This document shows, piece after piece, positions 32,337 through 43,952 of a DNA stretch of 64,000 nucleotides. Within the stretch, counting starts at the first letter, position 1, and the number at the start of each line of letters is the position of its first letter. The DNA is from Chloranthus sessilifolius (Eukaryota > Streptophyta > Magnoliopsida > Chloranthales > Chloranthaceae), in the NCBI GenBank assembly GCA_021018995.1, contig CM037590.1:64451597-64515596 (forward strand). The letters run 5' to 3'. Made by a program: the position numbers and the translations under genes. Below the pieces are notes generated by a model. The model was not told the DNA's origin, made no database searches, and worked only from the letters and a program-made list of their open reading frames with translations.

Positions 32337-35231
32337 TGTTATTCTCTGAAAAATACTATTTTTCACCTTCTAACCTGACCTTTGATGGACCTTTGAGCCA
32401 GTTAATAATGATTTTTAAGCATGTTTTGTAGATAACAGGAAAATAATAGCTTAGTGCTGCAATCCATCATTTTAGTGCCAAGAGGAATAAATTTTGTGTC
32501 AAGCTGTAGAGCTGATAGAGTTACATGGAATGCACCATGGTGGATCATACCATGTGTGCCATTTACCATGGTTTGGATCCTTTGAAGTCCTGCCAAGCAG
32601 AGAGGAGTACTGCTACAGTGTATAAAATAGAGTGGCTGTGGAGGAAATTACAGCTGCACACAACATCTTGAGCAGTTTATATGTTCAACAGTGCAGCAGT
32701 TCAAGTGGCACACATACAGTTGCTGCTAAAACAACCTTGAAACGCATGTGCTGCTGCAATAGACATGTCAAAGAGCACTCAGAAAACCAGCATCTTCAAC
32801 AGCTAAAGAACATGACCTGCCAAGTTGCTGCTATACTAAAGCCAGCAACTGTTGTACATAACTCGAGCGGCTGCACTATGAAATTAAAAGTGAACTCGAG
32901 AAATTCATAACCTTGAAAATGAAGCACTTGAGCAAATGGATGAAGCTGTCTTGAAAGAAGTCGAGCAGTTCAGAAATTCACTTGAGTTGTGCAATGATGG
33001 AGAGTTGTAGCTGGTGCAACTCGAGCAGTTTATGGTCCACAGAATAAACCTCTCGAGCTGAATGTTGAAGGTCTGAAGTCACTCGAGCAGTTCTGAAGTG
33101 AACTTGGTCCTGAAATGTGTTGAAATTCAACTTGTCAAGTGGTAGTGCAACGCTGAAAGGAGCTAAAACTTAAAGCACTTGAGTGGTTTATGCTGGAATT
33201 GAACCCCACGAGAGGTTCAAGCTGCTGAAACTTAAAGCACTCAAGTAGTTCATGCTGAAAGCCAACTACACGAGCTGTTTATGCTGCTGTTTTTCAACCC
33301 CATGAGTGGTTAATGGCTGAAGAGTGATCCTCTCGAGAGGTTTAAATACTGCTGGAGCAACCACTCGAATGGTTTAAAATGAAGAAAAAAAGAATAGCAC
33401 GAGCTTAATGTATGCTAAAGCATTAATCTCACGAGTTGCAGTGCTGAAAATAAGCTTAAATCAACCTGTCGAGCAACCTGTCGAATGGTTCATAACCTGC
33501 TGAGCAACCTGTTGAGTAGTGAAAGAGGCTTAAAGCTTAACCTATCGAGTGGTTATTTGAACCTGTCGAGTTGTGCATTCTGAAGCCATTCAACCTGTTG
33601 AACATTTGCCTGAACCTCTAGAGATTTGAAATCTGAAGCTTTAACTGCACGAGGCACGGGTTCCAACCCTCTATTTCATACTTCAGAGATATTTTGGGGA
33701 TTCCACTGCTTCTAGGGCACGCATCCCAATGTCCTACACATCTCAAGGCATCCAATGGCTGAAAATAGGCCACGACACCAGCTCCGAATTCCTCAGTTCT
33801 GATTCGCTATTGCACACAACTGATTTATGGATTGTATAAATAGCATTTCTGGTGTCTTGTAAAATTATCCAGGATTAGCCTAAGATCACATTTAGGTTTT
33901 CTATTTTTAGATTAGGATTTTATTTTCTCCTTTCTTCTTCTTCCTTAGCTCAGCAATCATACTGAGTTAAATCTATGTAGCAGCTAGGTATAATCTAGAT
34001 CTGTAATCTAGTTTTGTGTGAACATTGTGAGCAGAGCTTTGGGATTTCTTACACAGACTGCTGTCTTGAGGGCAGATCATTGTAAGTCTTTGTTGAATGA
34101 AATGATATTTTTAAAGTTTATAAAATTTATATTTTCTTTGTATTTTTACATAGATTTGTATTGATTTGTATTTTTACAGAGGAGGGCAGATCATTGTGTT
34201 TGTGTGCTTATAGCCATACACACATGGTGGCAGCAGTGGGTTTATTGTTCTGATTTTGATCCCATAGTTGAACCACATCTCTGAGATGATCTGTGACCAT
34301 TCAAGTAGAGAGATCATAGCCTTAAGATGAGTTCAGATCACACAGGGCTGAGGCTAGATTCTTTTTCCCAGCCTTTGTGCTTGTAGCCAAAGGAGGGATA
34401 GCTGCAGATCTAACTCCTCCTCTGTTTTGAAAGACTATTTTCAGTGAATAGATATGAGATCTTGTAGAGATTGTAGACTTGAGAGTTTGATCATTGCAGG
34501 CCACTTTTTAGCAATGACCAACTAATTCTAAGCCCCAAACAATCTATGAGATCTAGCGGTTCTCACCAGATCTACATGGAATGTTTGATCCTATGGTTGC
34601 ATGTGCTTGTAGCCTTACAAGTATAGTATCTGTAATGATTTTTTTGTTTTGACTTTAGCATCTGTGATTGGATCACCTCCACAGGATAATCTGTGACCAT
34701 TTAAGTGGATAGATTATAGTCTTAAGAGCAGTTCAAATTACAGGGTTGAGTCAGATTCTTATACCTTACACTTGTGCTTGTAGCTAAGTGAAGGAATGCT
34801 ACAGATCTAGTTTTTGATCTGAGTTGCAGTGAAGATTATCCCACAGCTGCTTACTTCTCATCACTTTTTCTTTCTTTTATCACTTTATCATCGTCCTTCT
34901 TCATCCCTTTTTTTTAGCTGTAGTTTTATTCCTGTTTTTAGTTTAGTTTAGTTTAGTTTCGTGACACCTAAACACTCTCTCTTTACCTTGCTTTATAGTG
35001 TAGGCTTAGAGTGGCCAAATCTAGAGTTTACTATGCGCCTTTAGGTTTTTAGATCATCACTCTCCGTGGGACAAACTCTTACTTATCAAACCATGCTACA
35101 ACAGCCCTGGATCTTGTAGGGTGCCAATTTAGAATGTTGTTTTTATGCTGATTTCATCTATTTCACTTCCTTTTATTAATTGTTTTACAACACATTTCAA
35201 TAAAATGTTAGCATATCATTTTAACACAACA
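32337..35231 (+). repeat. Concatemer LTR1 (2895 bp)
   Basis: It starts TGTTATTCTC and ends AACACAACA, the only copy keeping the canonical CA end. Like LTR5 it has the 11-bp direct repeat GACCTTTGATGGACCTTTG (about 32380-32400). It carries a unique patch at 34178-34205. CTCGAG-type motifs are dense from about 32860 to 33640. Confidence 0.92.
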
Positions 35232-38115
35232 AGTTTTTGGCGCCGCTGTCAGAGAGTTTCGATCTAAGTATAGTAATCTGAGTTTAGTTTTTATTCTTTG
35301 TAATTGTAGTGTTTGATTAAATTACAGCTGTAATTTGTGTTTGATTTTTTTTTCACTTTTTATTATTATTTTGTGTTGTAAAATAAATAAAGCATAAAAA
35401 AAATTTAATGATACATCCGCAGATGAGGACCAGCAGTACCTCATATGCCATTTCCTCATACTTTTCAAGAGCATTCTCCTTTTTTCAAGGGGAAGGCTAG
35501 ATGGAGGAAATGAGAACTGTTTGACAGTTGCTGTCCTGATGAGATTGTGGAAGACACCTCCCCACACTGCTGGAATGGGCTGAGGTATGTGCTGAGATTG
35601 TTGAAGTAGGGATTGAGGAGAACCCCACTTATGTGCTGAAAATATTAATCATCTTGGGCTTCTCAGTAGGGCTAGTACAAACGTCCATTTGAACACCTTC
35701 CCTGCTGCCCCTCCCTCAGCCTTTTATTGACTATCCACCTAATGTGGAGCTGGAGCTGCTCCCTATATCTTTCAAGCAACTGAAATTTCTGAGCTAGAAG
35801 AACTAAGGTTTTAACTTCTGTAATTACAATTCTTTCCAGTTCAGCTGAGTTCCAGATGAGATGCATAATTTACTGTCTTTCATGAACCCCCATATAGAAT
35901 TGTTGAGATCATGGAACTTATTTTTGGGGAAGAATCATGAAGGTTAATGAGCAGAGGCTCATATTCTGTTTTGAAAATTTTTTGGAGCCTCTGAATTCAT
36001 TTACTTTTAAGACCTTCCACTGATATTTGATCTTAGTTGTATAACATATGTAATATAACTTTTCATGTTTTTTAATTGTGTAGATAGTATGCTTGTGGGA
36101 TATGATTTTTTATGAATCTTGCTTCGAAATGTGAACCATTAACAATGATGATCCTTGGCCATTCATGTAGATTCATCATCAGATCATGTTTAGAAAGCTG
36201 CAGTTAGGATTTTACCGTGTTAGGAGTTAGTTGTAACTACTGTTTTTTATAGTTTTCTGTTTTAGGAGTCTGTGCAGCTGTTGTGTCTTCTTAGTGTTAG
36301 TGTTTACATATTCTTTTTGTTCTCTTTCGTAGTCTAATTTTCTGCATCTTTTAGTTTGTTTTAACACATTTTTGACCAAAACAAACATGCAAGGACACAA
36401 TTTTCTCAGACCTGACAATTTTCTCTGTTGTCCTTTAGTTATTTTTCTTTTATTAAAACCTACTGCCTCTATACATGTATGATGAAATAGTGAGGACACT
36501 ATTTATCATAGGTTGGGGGAATGACAGGGTAGGCCAATAGAATAGTTAATTTTAGTGCAGAAATGTTAGTTGAATTGAGATAAATAAAGTAAATTCTTAC
36601 CTAACATGTTAGAATGAGGAAATTTAAAATTTTTTACAGACATTTAAAACTGAAAATCTTTGAACATTAGCACTACCATGAGGCTAACATCAAGAAAAGT
36701 TTTTCAATTAGTACTTAGTGAACAAGAGAGGAGAGAAAAAGGTGAACATTTACCTCATGGGTTAAATTGAAATGCCATACCCAGTGAGATTTTGGCCTAC
36801 CAATTTTCTTTTTAAGAGTGTTTGTGGTAATTTTTCTGCTCTATGGACTGATTAACTCAATATCTTTTCACTAGAAGTTAGGCACCTAGAATTGAAATTG
36901 ATGGACAACACTCATGACACTAAGGAGATGATTTAAGGCCTTCATTTGGACAGTTTGAGCTTAAGATTTTCTACCCAGTCAATTGCCCTTTGCATATACT
37001 CTTTGAGCCTTTAAAATCTCATTTTTCTTCAACAAACACTAGAATACTTGAACCTAAATCTTTTGATCGGATTTGGCCTTACCCTCATTCTGAGAATTTA
37101 GAAGGTGAAAGAAAAGAAGTGAAGATAGGTGAGTGGGTTCAACATTTGGTGAGAAGGAGAAGAAAAGAAAGAAAAAAAAATAGCAGTGTAGTAGTGGTAT
37201 ATGTGAGATTTTATTAAAAAAAAAAAAAAAAAAAAAGAAAGCAAGAGAAGTCACTTCATTTGAAAATTAATAAGAAGATAAGAAGCTGATCACTTCGGAT
37301 CTGAAAAATATTAAGGAGGATGAAGTTGTGCTGAAATGAAGAAGGTGAAGTCATGAATCACCTCTTTACCTTACTGATTTCTCAATTTTGATCCATTCTA
37401 CCCTTTATTCTTTATAAACCTCACCCATAAGCTACATTACAACCCATCAAAAAGGCCTTGTTGATCCAAAGTGAAATGAGCTGTCATGTGGAGATGAAGA
37501 GATGTCTAATCTATAGTGAAAGTACTTGACTATATCAAAATTTAGATGCAATGCCTATGCTCATGCTTGCTGGCCTATTTGAGGTCTGTGACTGATCTTG
37601 AGTTGATGAGAATGTGAACACCCTTGAATTTTCATTGTGAGAGATAGCCCTGGTGAGGATTGGGTTTGAAATTTAATTTCATTGGGATGGTATCTAAACC
37701 TGATTTTTGAATTTATAGTGAACTTAGTATTGATTTGTGTATAGTATTTTCCTGATGTGAACTGAATCGTGGTGATGTAACCACATGTTGATTTGTGTAC
37801 ATTATTTTCCTGATGTGAACTGAATCATGGTGATGCAACCACATGTTGATTTTAGTTTTAAATTGCTTGCATTACTGCTGTAATTTCCTCTGATTTTTAA
37901 AGAATAGGTGTGGACAGAAGTTTTATTCATTTAAATCTGTTTTGTCATTGACTGCACTCTACTTAACTGTTTTAATGGTGAAGTTTGTGGGTATCTTCAC
38001 CGTAAACCCTTAGGAGACTTCACTCCTCTCCTAGGGAAGTGGCATATACTGTTTTGAATAATTATTTTTAATTTTTTCTTTGTTCGAGGACTAGCAAAGA
38101 TTAGGTTTGGGGCTG
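35232..38115 (+). repeat. Concatemer internal domain 1 (non-coding)
   Basis: The PBS TGGCGCCGCTGTCAGAGA is at 35238-35255. No gag or pol. Two tandem copies of a roughly 58-bp unit lie at about 37735-37852. Relative to domains 2-4 it lacks about 60 bp near 38035 (the TATGGGTTTAAAAGGCTTGA segment). Polypurine tract just before 38116. Confidence 0.88.
35238..35255 (+). other. Primer binding site, tRNA-Asp type, of internal domain 1
   Basis: TGGCGCCGCTGTCAGAGA follows the LTR end by six bases. It matches the Athila/Tat tRNA-Asp-type site in its first eight bases (TGGCGCCG) and is partly degenerate after. The same site recurs at 40971 and 48566; at 54433 it reads TGGTGCCG. Confidence 0.8.
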
Positions 38116-40964
38116 TGTTATTCTATGAAAAATACCATTTTTCACCTTCTAACCTGACCTTTGAGCCAGTTAATAACAATTTTTAAGCGTGTTTTGTAGA
38201 TAGCAGGAAAATAATAGATTAGTGCTGCAATCCATCCTTTTAGTTCCAAGAAGAATAAATTTTGTGTCAAGTTGTAGAGCTGAAGGAGTTAAATGGAATG
38301 CACCATGGTGGATTATACCATGTGTGCCATTTAGCTTGGTTTGGATCCTTTGAAGTCCTGCCAAGCAGAGAGGAGTGCTGCTGCAGTGTACCAAATAGAG
38401 TAGCTATGGAGGAAATTACAGCTGCACGCAACATCTTGAACAATTTATATGTTCAACAGCGCAGTAGTTCAAGTGGCACACATACAGTTGTTGCTAAAAC
38501 AACCTCGAAAAACATGTGTTGCTGCAATAGACCTGTGAAAGAGCACTCAAAAAACCAGCATCTTCAATAGCTAGAGCACATGACCTGCCCAGCTACTGCT
38601 GTACTGAAGCCAACAACTGTTGTACATAACTTGAGCTATTGCAATATGAAGTTAAAAGTGAACTCGAGCAATTCATAACCTTGAAAATGAAGCACTCGAG
38701 CACATGGCTGAAGCTGTCTCGAAAGAAGTCGAGTAGTTCAGAAATTCACTCGAGTGGTGCAATGGAGAGTTATAGCTGGTGCAACTCGAGCAGTTTATGG
38801 TCCAAAGAATAAACCTCTAGAGCTGAATGTTGAAGGTCTGAAGCCACTTGAGCAGTTCTGAAGTGAACTTGGTGCTAAAATGTGTTGAAATTCAACTTGT
38901 CGAGTGGTAGTGCAGTGTTGCAAGGAATTAAAACTTAAAATACTCGATTGGTTTATGCTGGAATTGAACCCCACGAGAGGTTCTAGCTGCTGAAACTTAA
39001 AGCACTCAAGTAGTTCATGCTGAAAGCCAACTACACGAGTTGTTTAAGCTGCTATTTTTCAACCCCACAAGTGGTTAATAGCTGAAGAGTGATCCTCTCG
39101 GGTGGTTTAAATACTGCTGGAGTAACCACTCGAGTGGTTTAGAATGAAGAAAAAAAGAATCCCACGAGCTTAATGCATGCTGAAGCATTAATCTCATGAG
39201 TTGCAGTGCTGAAAATAAGCTTTAATCAACCTGTCGAGCAACCTGTCGAATGGTCCATAACCTGCTGAGCAACCTATTGAGTGTTGAAAGAGGCTTAAAG
39301 CTGAACCTGTTGAGTGGTTATTTGAACCTATCAAGCTGTGCCTTCTGAAGCCATTCAACCTGTCGAAAGGTTCATAACCTCTAGAAATCTGAAGCTCTAG
39401 CTGCACGAGGCATGAGTTCCAACCATCTATTTCATACTTCGGGGATATTTTGGGGATGCCACTGCTTCTTGGGCACGCATCCAAATGTCCTACACATCTC
39501 AGGGCATCTAATGGCTGAAAATAGGCCACGACACCAGCTCCGAATGCCTCAGTTCTGATTCGCTATTGCACACAACTGATTTATGGATTGTATAATTAGC
39601 ACTTCTGGTGTCTTGTAAAATTATCCAAGATTAGCCTAAGATCACATTTAGGTTTTCTATTTTTAGATTAGGGGTTTATTTTCCCCTTTCTTCTTCTTCC
39701 TTAGCTCAGCAATCATCCTGAGTTAAATCTATATAGCAACTAGGTATAATGTAGATCTGTAATCTAATTTTGTGGAGCATTGTGAGCAAAGCTTTGGGAC
39801 TTCTTACACAGACCGCTGTCTTGAGGGCAAATCATTGTAAGTCCTTGTTCAATGAAATGATATTTTTAAAGTTCATAAAATCTATATTTTCTCTGTATTT
39901 TTACATAGATTTGTATGGATTTGATGCTCCCGTGGGTGTATGTGCTTATAGTCATACACACATGGTGGTAGCAGTGGGTTTATCGTTCTGATTTTGATCC
40001 CGTGGTTGGACCCCATCTCTGAGATGATCTGTGACCATTCAAGTGGAGAGATCATAGCCTTAAGATGAGTTTAGATCATAGGGCTAAGGCTAGATTCTTT
40101 TTCCCGGCCTTTGTGCTTGTAGCCAAAGGAGGGATAGCTATAGATCTAACTCCTCTATTTTGAAAGACTATTTTCAGTGAATAGATATGAGATCTTGTAG
40201 AGATTGTAGACTTGAGAGTTTGATCATTGCAGGCCACTTTTTAGCAATGACCAACTAATTCTAAGCCCCAAACAATCTGTGAGATCTAGCGGTTCTCACC
40301 AGATCTACATGGAATGTTTGATCCTATGGTTGCATGTGCTTGTAGCCTTACAAGTATAGTATCTGCAATGATTTTTTTGTTTTGACTTTAGCATCTGCGA
40401 TTGGATCACCTCCATAGGATAATCTGTGACCATTTAAGTGGACAGATTATATCTTTAAGAGCAGACCAAATTACAGGGTTGAGTTGGATTCTTTTACTTT
40501 ACACTTGTGCTTGTAGCCAAGTGAAGGAATGCTACAGATCTAGTTTTTGATCTGAGTTGCAGTGAAGATTATCCCACAGGTGCTTACTTCTCATCATTTT
40601 TACTTTATTTTATCACCTTATCATCGTCTTTCTTCATCCCCTTTTTTTAGCTGTAGTTTTGTTCCTGTTTTTAGTTTAGTTTAGTTTAGTTTCGTGACAC
40701 CTAAACACCCTCTCTTTACCTTGCCTTATAGTGGGGGTTTAGAGTGACCAGATCTGGAGTTTACTATGCGCCTTTAGGTTTTTAGATCATCACTCTCCGT
40801 GGGACAAACTCTTAGTTATCAAAACTTGCTACAACAGCCGTGGATCTTGTAGGGTGCCAGTTTAGAATGTTGTTTTTATGCTGATTTCATCTATTTCCCT
40901 TCCTTTTTTTAATTATTTTACCACACATTTCAATAAAATGTTAGTATATCATTTTAACACAATA
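38116..40964 (+). repeat. Concatemer LTR2 (2849 bp)
   Basis: TGTTATTCTA to AACACAATA. It shares the inner-LTR state with LTR3 and LTR4: one copy of the GACCTTTGA repeat and GCAATGGAGAG in place of GCAATGATGGAGAG. It is near identical to LTR3 over long stretches (for example 38920-39180 against 44755-45015). Open frames of 74-111 codons inside are also found in degraded form in other copies and are not treated as genes. Confidence 0.92.
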
Positions 40965-43952
40965 AGTTTTTGGCGCCGCTGTCAGAGAGTTTTGATCTAA
41001 GTATAGTAATATGAGTTTAGTTTTTATTCTTTGTAATTATAGTGTTTGATTAAATTACAGCTGTAATTTGTGTTTGTTTTTTTTCACTTTTTTTTTTAAT
41101 TTTCTGTTTTAGATTTTTTGTATCTTTATAGTATTTGTTGAAATTACAGCTGTAAAATAAAATAAAAAATAAAAATTTTTTAATGATACATCCGCAGATG
41201 AGGACAAACAGTACCTCATATGCCATTTCCTCATACTTTTCAAGAGCATTCTCCTTTTTTCAAGGGGAAGGCTAGATGGAGGAAATGAGAACTATTTGAC
41301 AGTTGCTGTCCTGATGAGATTGTGGAAGACACCTCCCCACATTGCTGGAATGGGCTGAGGTATATGCTGAGATTGTTGAAGTAGGGATTGAGGAGGACCC
41401 CACTTATGTGCTGAAAATATTAATCATCTTGGGTTTCTCAGTAGGGCTAGTACAATAGTCCATTTGAACACCTACCTTGCTGCCCCTCCATCAGCCTGTT
41501 ATTGACTATCCACCTGATGCGGACCAGGAGCTGCTCCCTATATCTTTCAAGCAGCTAAAATTTCTGAGCTAGAAGAACTAAGGTTTGATGCCTATGCATC
41601 TGAAAAGGTATGGCTTTTTAACTTCTGCAATTACAGTTCTTTATAGTTTAGCTGACTTCTAGATGGGATGCATAATTTACTATCATTTGTGAATCTTCAT
41701 CTAGAATTATTGAGATCATGGAGCTCATTTTTTGGGAAGAATCATGAAGGTTAATGAGCAGAGGCTCATATTCTGTTTTGAAAATTTTTTGGAGCCTTTG
41801 AATTCATTCACTTTTAAGACCTTCCACTGATATTTGATCTTAGCTGTATAACATATGTAATATAACTTTTCATGTTTTTTAATTGTGTAGATAGTATGCT
41901 TGTGGGATCAGATTTTTTATGAATCTTGCTTCGAAATGTGTACCATTAACAATGATGATCCTTTGCCATTCATGTAGATTCATCATCAGATCATGTTTAG
42001 GAAGTTGCAGTTAGGATTTTATTGTTTTAGGAGTTAGTTGTAACTACTGTTTTATATAGTGTTAGTGTCTTCTTAGTGTTAGTGTTTACATATTCTTTTT
42101 GTTCTCTTTCGTAGTCTAAATTTCTGCATCTTTTAGTTTGTTTTAACACATTTTTTACCAAAACAAACATGCAAGGACACAATTTTCTCAAACCTGACAA
42201 TTTTCTCTGTTGTCCTTTAGTTATTTTTCCTTTATTAAAACCTACTGCCTCTATACATGTATGTTGAGACAGTGAGGACACTATTTATCTTATGTTTGGG
42301 GGTATGACAAGGTAGGCCAATAGAATAGTTAATTTTAGTGTAGAAATGTTAGTTGAATTGAGATAAATAAAGTAAATTCTTACCTAACTTGTGAGAATGA
42401 GGAAATTTAAAATTTTTTACAGACATTTAAAACTGAAAATCTTTGAACATTAGCACTACCATGAAGCTAACATCAAGAAAAGTTTTTCAATTAGTACTTA
42501 GTGAACTAGAGAGGAGAGAAAAAGGTGAACATTTACCTCATGGGTCAAATTGAAATGCCATACCCAGTGAGATTTGGGCCTACCAATTTTCTTTTTAAGA
42601 GTGTTTGTGGTAATTTTTCTGCTCTATGGACTGATTGACTCAATATCTTTTCACTAGAAGTTAGGCACCCAGAATTAAAACTGATGGACAACACTCATGA
42701 CACTAAGGAGATGATTTAAGGCCTTCATTTGGACAGTTTGAGCTTAAGATTTTCTACCCATTCAATTGCCTTTCGCATATACTCTTTGAGCCTTTAAAAT
42801 CCTATTTTTCTTCAACAAACACTAGAATACTTGAACCTAAATCTTTTGACCGGATTCAGCCTTACCCCATTCTGAGAATTCAGAAGGTGAAAGAAAAGAA
42901 GTGAAGATAGGTGAGTGGGTTCAACATTTGGTGAGAAGGAGAAGAAAAGAAAAAAAAAAATAGCAGTGTAGTAGTGGTATATGTGAGATTTTATTAAAAA
43001 AAAGAAAAAAAAAAGAAAGCAAGAGATGTCACTTCATTTGAAAATTAAAAAGAAGATAAGAAGCTGATCACTTCGGATCTGAAAAACATTAAGGAGGATG
43101 AAGTTGTGCTGAAATGAAGAAGGTGAAGTCATGAATCACCTCTTTACCTTACTGATTTCTCAATTTTGATCCATTCTACCCTTTAGTCTTTATAAACCGC
43201 ACCCATAAGCTACATTATAACCCATCAAAAAGACCTTGTTGATCCAAAGTAAAATGAGTTGTCATGTGGAGATGATGAGATGTCTAATCTATGGTGAAAG
43301 TACTTGACTATATCAAAACGTAGATGCAATGCCTATGCTCATGCTTGCTGGCCTATTTGAGGTCTGTGACTGATCTTGAGTTGATGAGAATGTGAACACC
43401 CTTGAATTTTCATTGCGAGAGATAGCCCTGGTGAGGATTGGGTTTGAAATTTAATTTCATTGGGATGGTATCTAAACCTGATTTTTGAATTTATAGTGAA
43501 CTTAGTGCTGATTTGTGTACAGTATTTTCCTGATGTGAACTGAATCATGGTGATGTAAGCACATGTTGATTTGTGTACATTATTTTTCTGATGTGAACTG
43601 AATCGTGGTGATGCAACCACATGCTGATTTTAGTACTAAATTGCTTGCATCACCGCTGGAATTTCTTCTGATTTTTAAAGAATAGGTGTGGACTGAAGTT
43701 TTATTTATTGAAATCTGTTTTGTTATTGACTGCACTCTACTTAACTGTTTTAATGGTGAAGTTTGTGGGTATCTTCACTGTAAACCCTTAGGAGACTTCA
43801 CTCCTCCCCTAGGGATCACATATGGGTTTAAAAGGCTTGATGCATATGCTAAATGCATCCGTGCTCTCTACGAAAGTAGCATTTACTGTTTTGAATAATT
43901 ATTTTTAATTTTTGCTTTGTTCGAGGACTAGCAAAGATTAGGTTTGGGGCTA
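40965..43952 (+). repeat. Concatemer internal domain 2 (non-coding)
   Basis: PBS at 40971. It has the same order of non-coding text as domain 1 plus the TATGGGTTTAAAAGGCTTGA segment near 43825. Two copies of the roughly 58-bp unit lie at about 43508-43628. No coding potential beyond short frames. Confidence 0.88.

Noticed and set aside
36990..37254. Short frames in internal domain 1 (also near 43000, 50500 and 56300)
   Set aside because: Low-complexity Lys/Arg or Phe runs from A/T homopolymers; not conserved as proteins.
38262..39529. Recurrent open frames of 74-138 codons inside the concatemer LTRs (also 32402-32910, 44007-45366, 51604-52991, 57338-57811)
   Set aside because: They lie in LTR sequence on both strands, differ in length through stops and indels between copies, have no domain, and owe their similarity to LTR descent. 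The FDRL-like peptide repeats just translate the CTCGAG motif.
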